From assembly GCF_001436605.1 (NCBI RefSeq), contig NZ_AYZL01000020.1, forward strand, positions 62,001-126,000: a DNA stretch of 64,000 nucleotides, written 5' to 3'. How positions within the stretch are numbered: the stretch's first letter is position 1; each line of letters begins with the position of its first letter. Source of the DNA: Holzapfeliella floricola DSM 23037 = JCM 16512. Lineage in GTDB: Bacteria > Bacillota > Bacilli > Lactobacillales > Lactobacillaceae. The notes beneath the pieces are model-generated. The model ran no database searches and had not been told where the DNA came from. It was given only the letters and a program-made list of their open reading frames with translations. The position numbers and the translations under genes are program-made. Shown here piece by piece: positions 63,369 to 64,000 of this stretch.

Positions 63369-63381
63369 TTAATTCGAACCG

Positions 63382-63440
63382 TTTGCTTTGTTTAATCGAA
63401 TCACCGACGTTAGGCAAAGTTTACGGCGATTTTAAGAAAG
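63382..63440 (+). promoter_or_regulatory. rpsO leader with possible H-type pseudoknot
   Basis: CTTTG (63386-63390) can pair with CAAAG (63415-63419), while AATCACCG (63399-63406) can pair with CGGCGATT (63424-63431; one A-C mismatch). The two stems interlock as an H-type pseudoknot that ends seven bases before the ribosome site AAAGGTGG. S15 controls its own mRNA through such folds in several bacteria; the role here is inference. Confidence 0.5.
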
Positions 63441-63452
63441 GTGGAAATACAA

Positions 63453-63722
63453 ATGGCTATTTCAAAAACAAGAAAAAATGAATTAATTAAACAATTTGCT
63501 CGTCACGAAGGAGATACAGGTTCTCCAGAAGTTCAAATTTCAGTATTAACAGAAGAAATTACACTTCTTAATGCTCACTTAAAAGAAAATAAAAAAGATC
63601 ACCACTCACACGTTGGTCTATTGAAAAAAATCGGTCACCGTCGTAACTTATTAAGTTACTTAAGAAACAAAGATGTTTCAAGATACCGTGACCTAATTAA
63701 AGCTTTAGGATTACGTCGTTAA
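63453..63722 (+). CDS. rpsO: Small ribosomal subunit protein uS15
   Basis: 89 residues. [28 protein letters not shown], cited for its conserved Gly-Asp-Thr-Gly-Ser-Pro-Glu-Val, then [21 protein letters not shown]. Binds 16S rRNA at a three-way junction. ATG 63453 has AAAGGTGG correctly spaced; an in-frame ATG at 63441 overlaps it. Followed by a terminator and a second RNase J gene. Confidence 0.97.
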   Translation: MAISKTRKNELIKQFARHEGDTGSPEVQISVLTEEITLLNAHLKENKKDHHSHVGLLKKIGHRRNLLSYLRNKDVSRYRDLIKALGLRR

Positions 63723-63729
63723 TTAATAT

Positions 63730-63762
63730 AAAAAAGAGACCTTTTATTAAGGTCTCTTTTTT
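63730..63762 (+). terminator. Terminator after rpsO
   Basis: GAGACCTT (63736-63743) pairs with AAGGTCTC (63749-63756), flanked by A-run and T-run. Confidence 0.9.
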
Positions 63763-63787
63763 ATATTCTTTAATTTATACAAATATA

Positions 63788-63796
63788 TGATAAAAT
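63788..63796 (+). promoter_or_regulatory. Candidate promoter of the second RNase J gene
   Basis: TG, one base, TAAAAT at 63788-63796 (extended -10), no good -35. The 72-base leader that follows shows no clear structure. Confidence 0.4.
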
Positions 63797-63868
63797 TACA
63801 GTAGTTAAAGTCAAGTAACCCATTAGGGATAAAATTGATAAATTAAAAATTTAGAAAAGAGATAATAA

Positions 63869-64000
63869 ATGGCACAAGATATCAAAGTAATGATACTTGG
63901 CGGTGTACGTGAAAATGGTAAAAATATGTATGCTGTTCAAGTTGATGACGAGATTTATATTTTAGACGCTGGGTTAAAATATCCAGATACACAATTGTTA
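63869..64000 (+). CDS. rnjB: Ribonuclease J2, N-terminal fragment (continues beyond window)
   Basis: The first 44 codons of a metallo-beta-lactamase ribonuclease: DIKVMILGGVRENGKNMYAV followed by ILDAGLKYPDTQLL, which aligns with the start of the RNase J at 50.3 kb ([27 protein letters not shown]). The position after rpsO is that of rnjB in lactobacilli. It has Val-Arg-Glu-Asn where J1 has Leu-Gly-Glu-Ile. The gene is cut by the right edge of the window. Confidence 0.85.
   Translation, partial: MAQDIKVMILGGVRENGKNMYAVQVDDEIYILDAGLKYPDTQLL

Overview
The window is a low-GC, gene-dense stretch of a Firmicutes chromosome, almost certainly from a member of the Lactobacillaceae. The evidence is gene content and order: small families typical of lactobacilli (DUF2969, DUF3397, DUF4044, DUF1831, UPF0223, YueI, YlbG), two T-box-controlled aminoacyl-tRNA synthetase genes, the mre-dcw junction, and the typA-ftsW-ylbG-rsmD-coaD-sepM-comEA-comEC-holA-rpsT/rpsO order. 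The genus cannot be fixed from sequence alone. No insertion sequence, prophage, CRISPR array, tRNA, rRNA or toxin-antitoxin pair was seen. No stretch longer than about 300 bases lacks a gene; the two longest gaps (near 12.7-12.96 kb and 17.17-17.46 kb) hold an S4 mRNA leader and a T-box leader.

Layout. 0-6.0 kb: F1Fo ATP synthase operon (atpB 3' end to atpC) closed by a terminator. 6.0-9.9 kb: mbl, yidD, a DUF2969 gene, rodA and a DUF2785 gene. 9.9-12.9 kb, minus strand: small membrane protein, rarA, yueI, and rpsD with a structured leader. 12.9-22.7 kb: ezrA, a NifS-type cysteine desulfurase with thiI, T-box-valS, folC, a HAD phosphatase and a short radC. 22.7-39 kb: mreBCD, then the division and cell-wall cluster (DUF3397 gene, rsmH, ftsL, pbp2x, mraY, murD, murG, divIB, ftsA, ftsZ, sepF, yggT, ylmH, divIVA). 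39-50.2 kb: T-box-ileS, a cold-shock protein, Nudix hydrolase, macP-like gene, mtnN, a second cysteine desulfurase, DUF1831 gene, mnmA, a phosphatase, a TPR protein and recD2. 50.2-52.9 kb, minus strand: rnjA, rpoY, def. 52.9-64 kb: UPF0223 gene, typA, ftsW, ylbG, rsmD, coaD, a Lon-like PDZ protease, comEA, comEC, holA, divergent rpsT and rpsO, and the 5' end of a second RNase J gene.

Functionally the window joins energy conversion, the elongation machinery (Mbl, MreB, MreC, MreD, RodA), the septal machinery (FtsA, FtsZ, SepF, EzrA, DivIVA, FtsL, DivIB, PBP2x, FtsW), lipid II synthesis (MraY, MurD, MurG), tRNA thiolation (two desulfurase-thiolase pairs) and RNA turnover (RNase J1/J2, RNA polymerase epsilon).

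This is mainly conserved core genome and I found no convincing novel multigene system. The points worth a second look are regulatory or concern absences: promoter-then-terminator leaders before typA and before the nifS-thiI pair, a terminator between mreB and mreC, a 26-bp near-palindrome in the divergent gap ahead of the DUF3397 gene, an rpsO leader that can form an H-type pseudoknot, an extended rpsD leader hairpin, the absence of minC/minD and mraZ from the mre-dcw junction, and a 37-residue DUF4044-type gene that standard length cut-offs would miss. About a quarter of the genes start at TTG or GTG, and several starts here were placed from ribosome-binding-site spacing.
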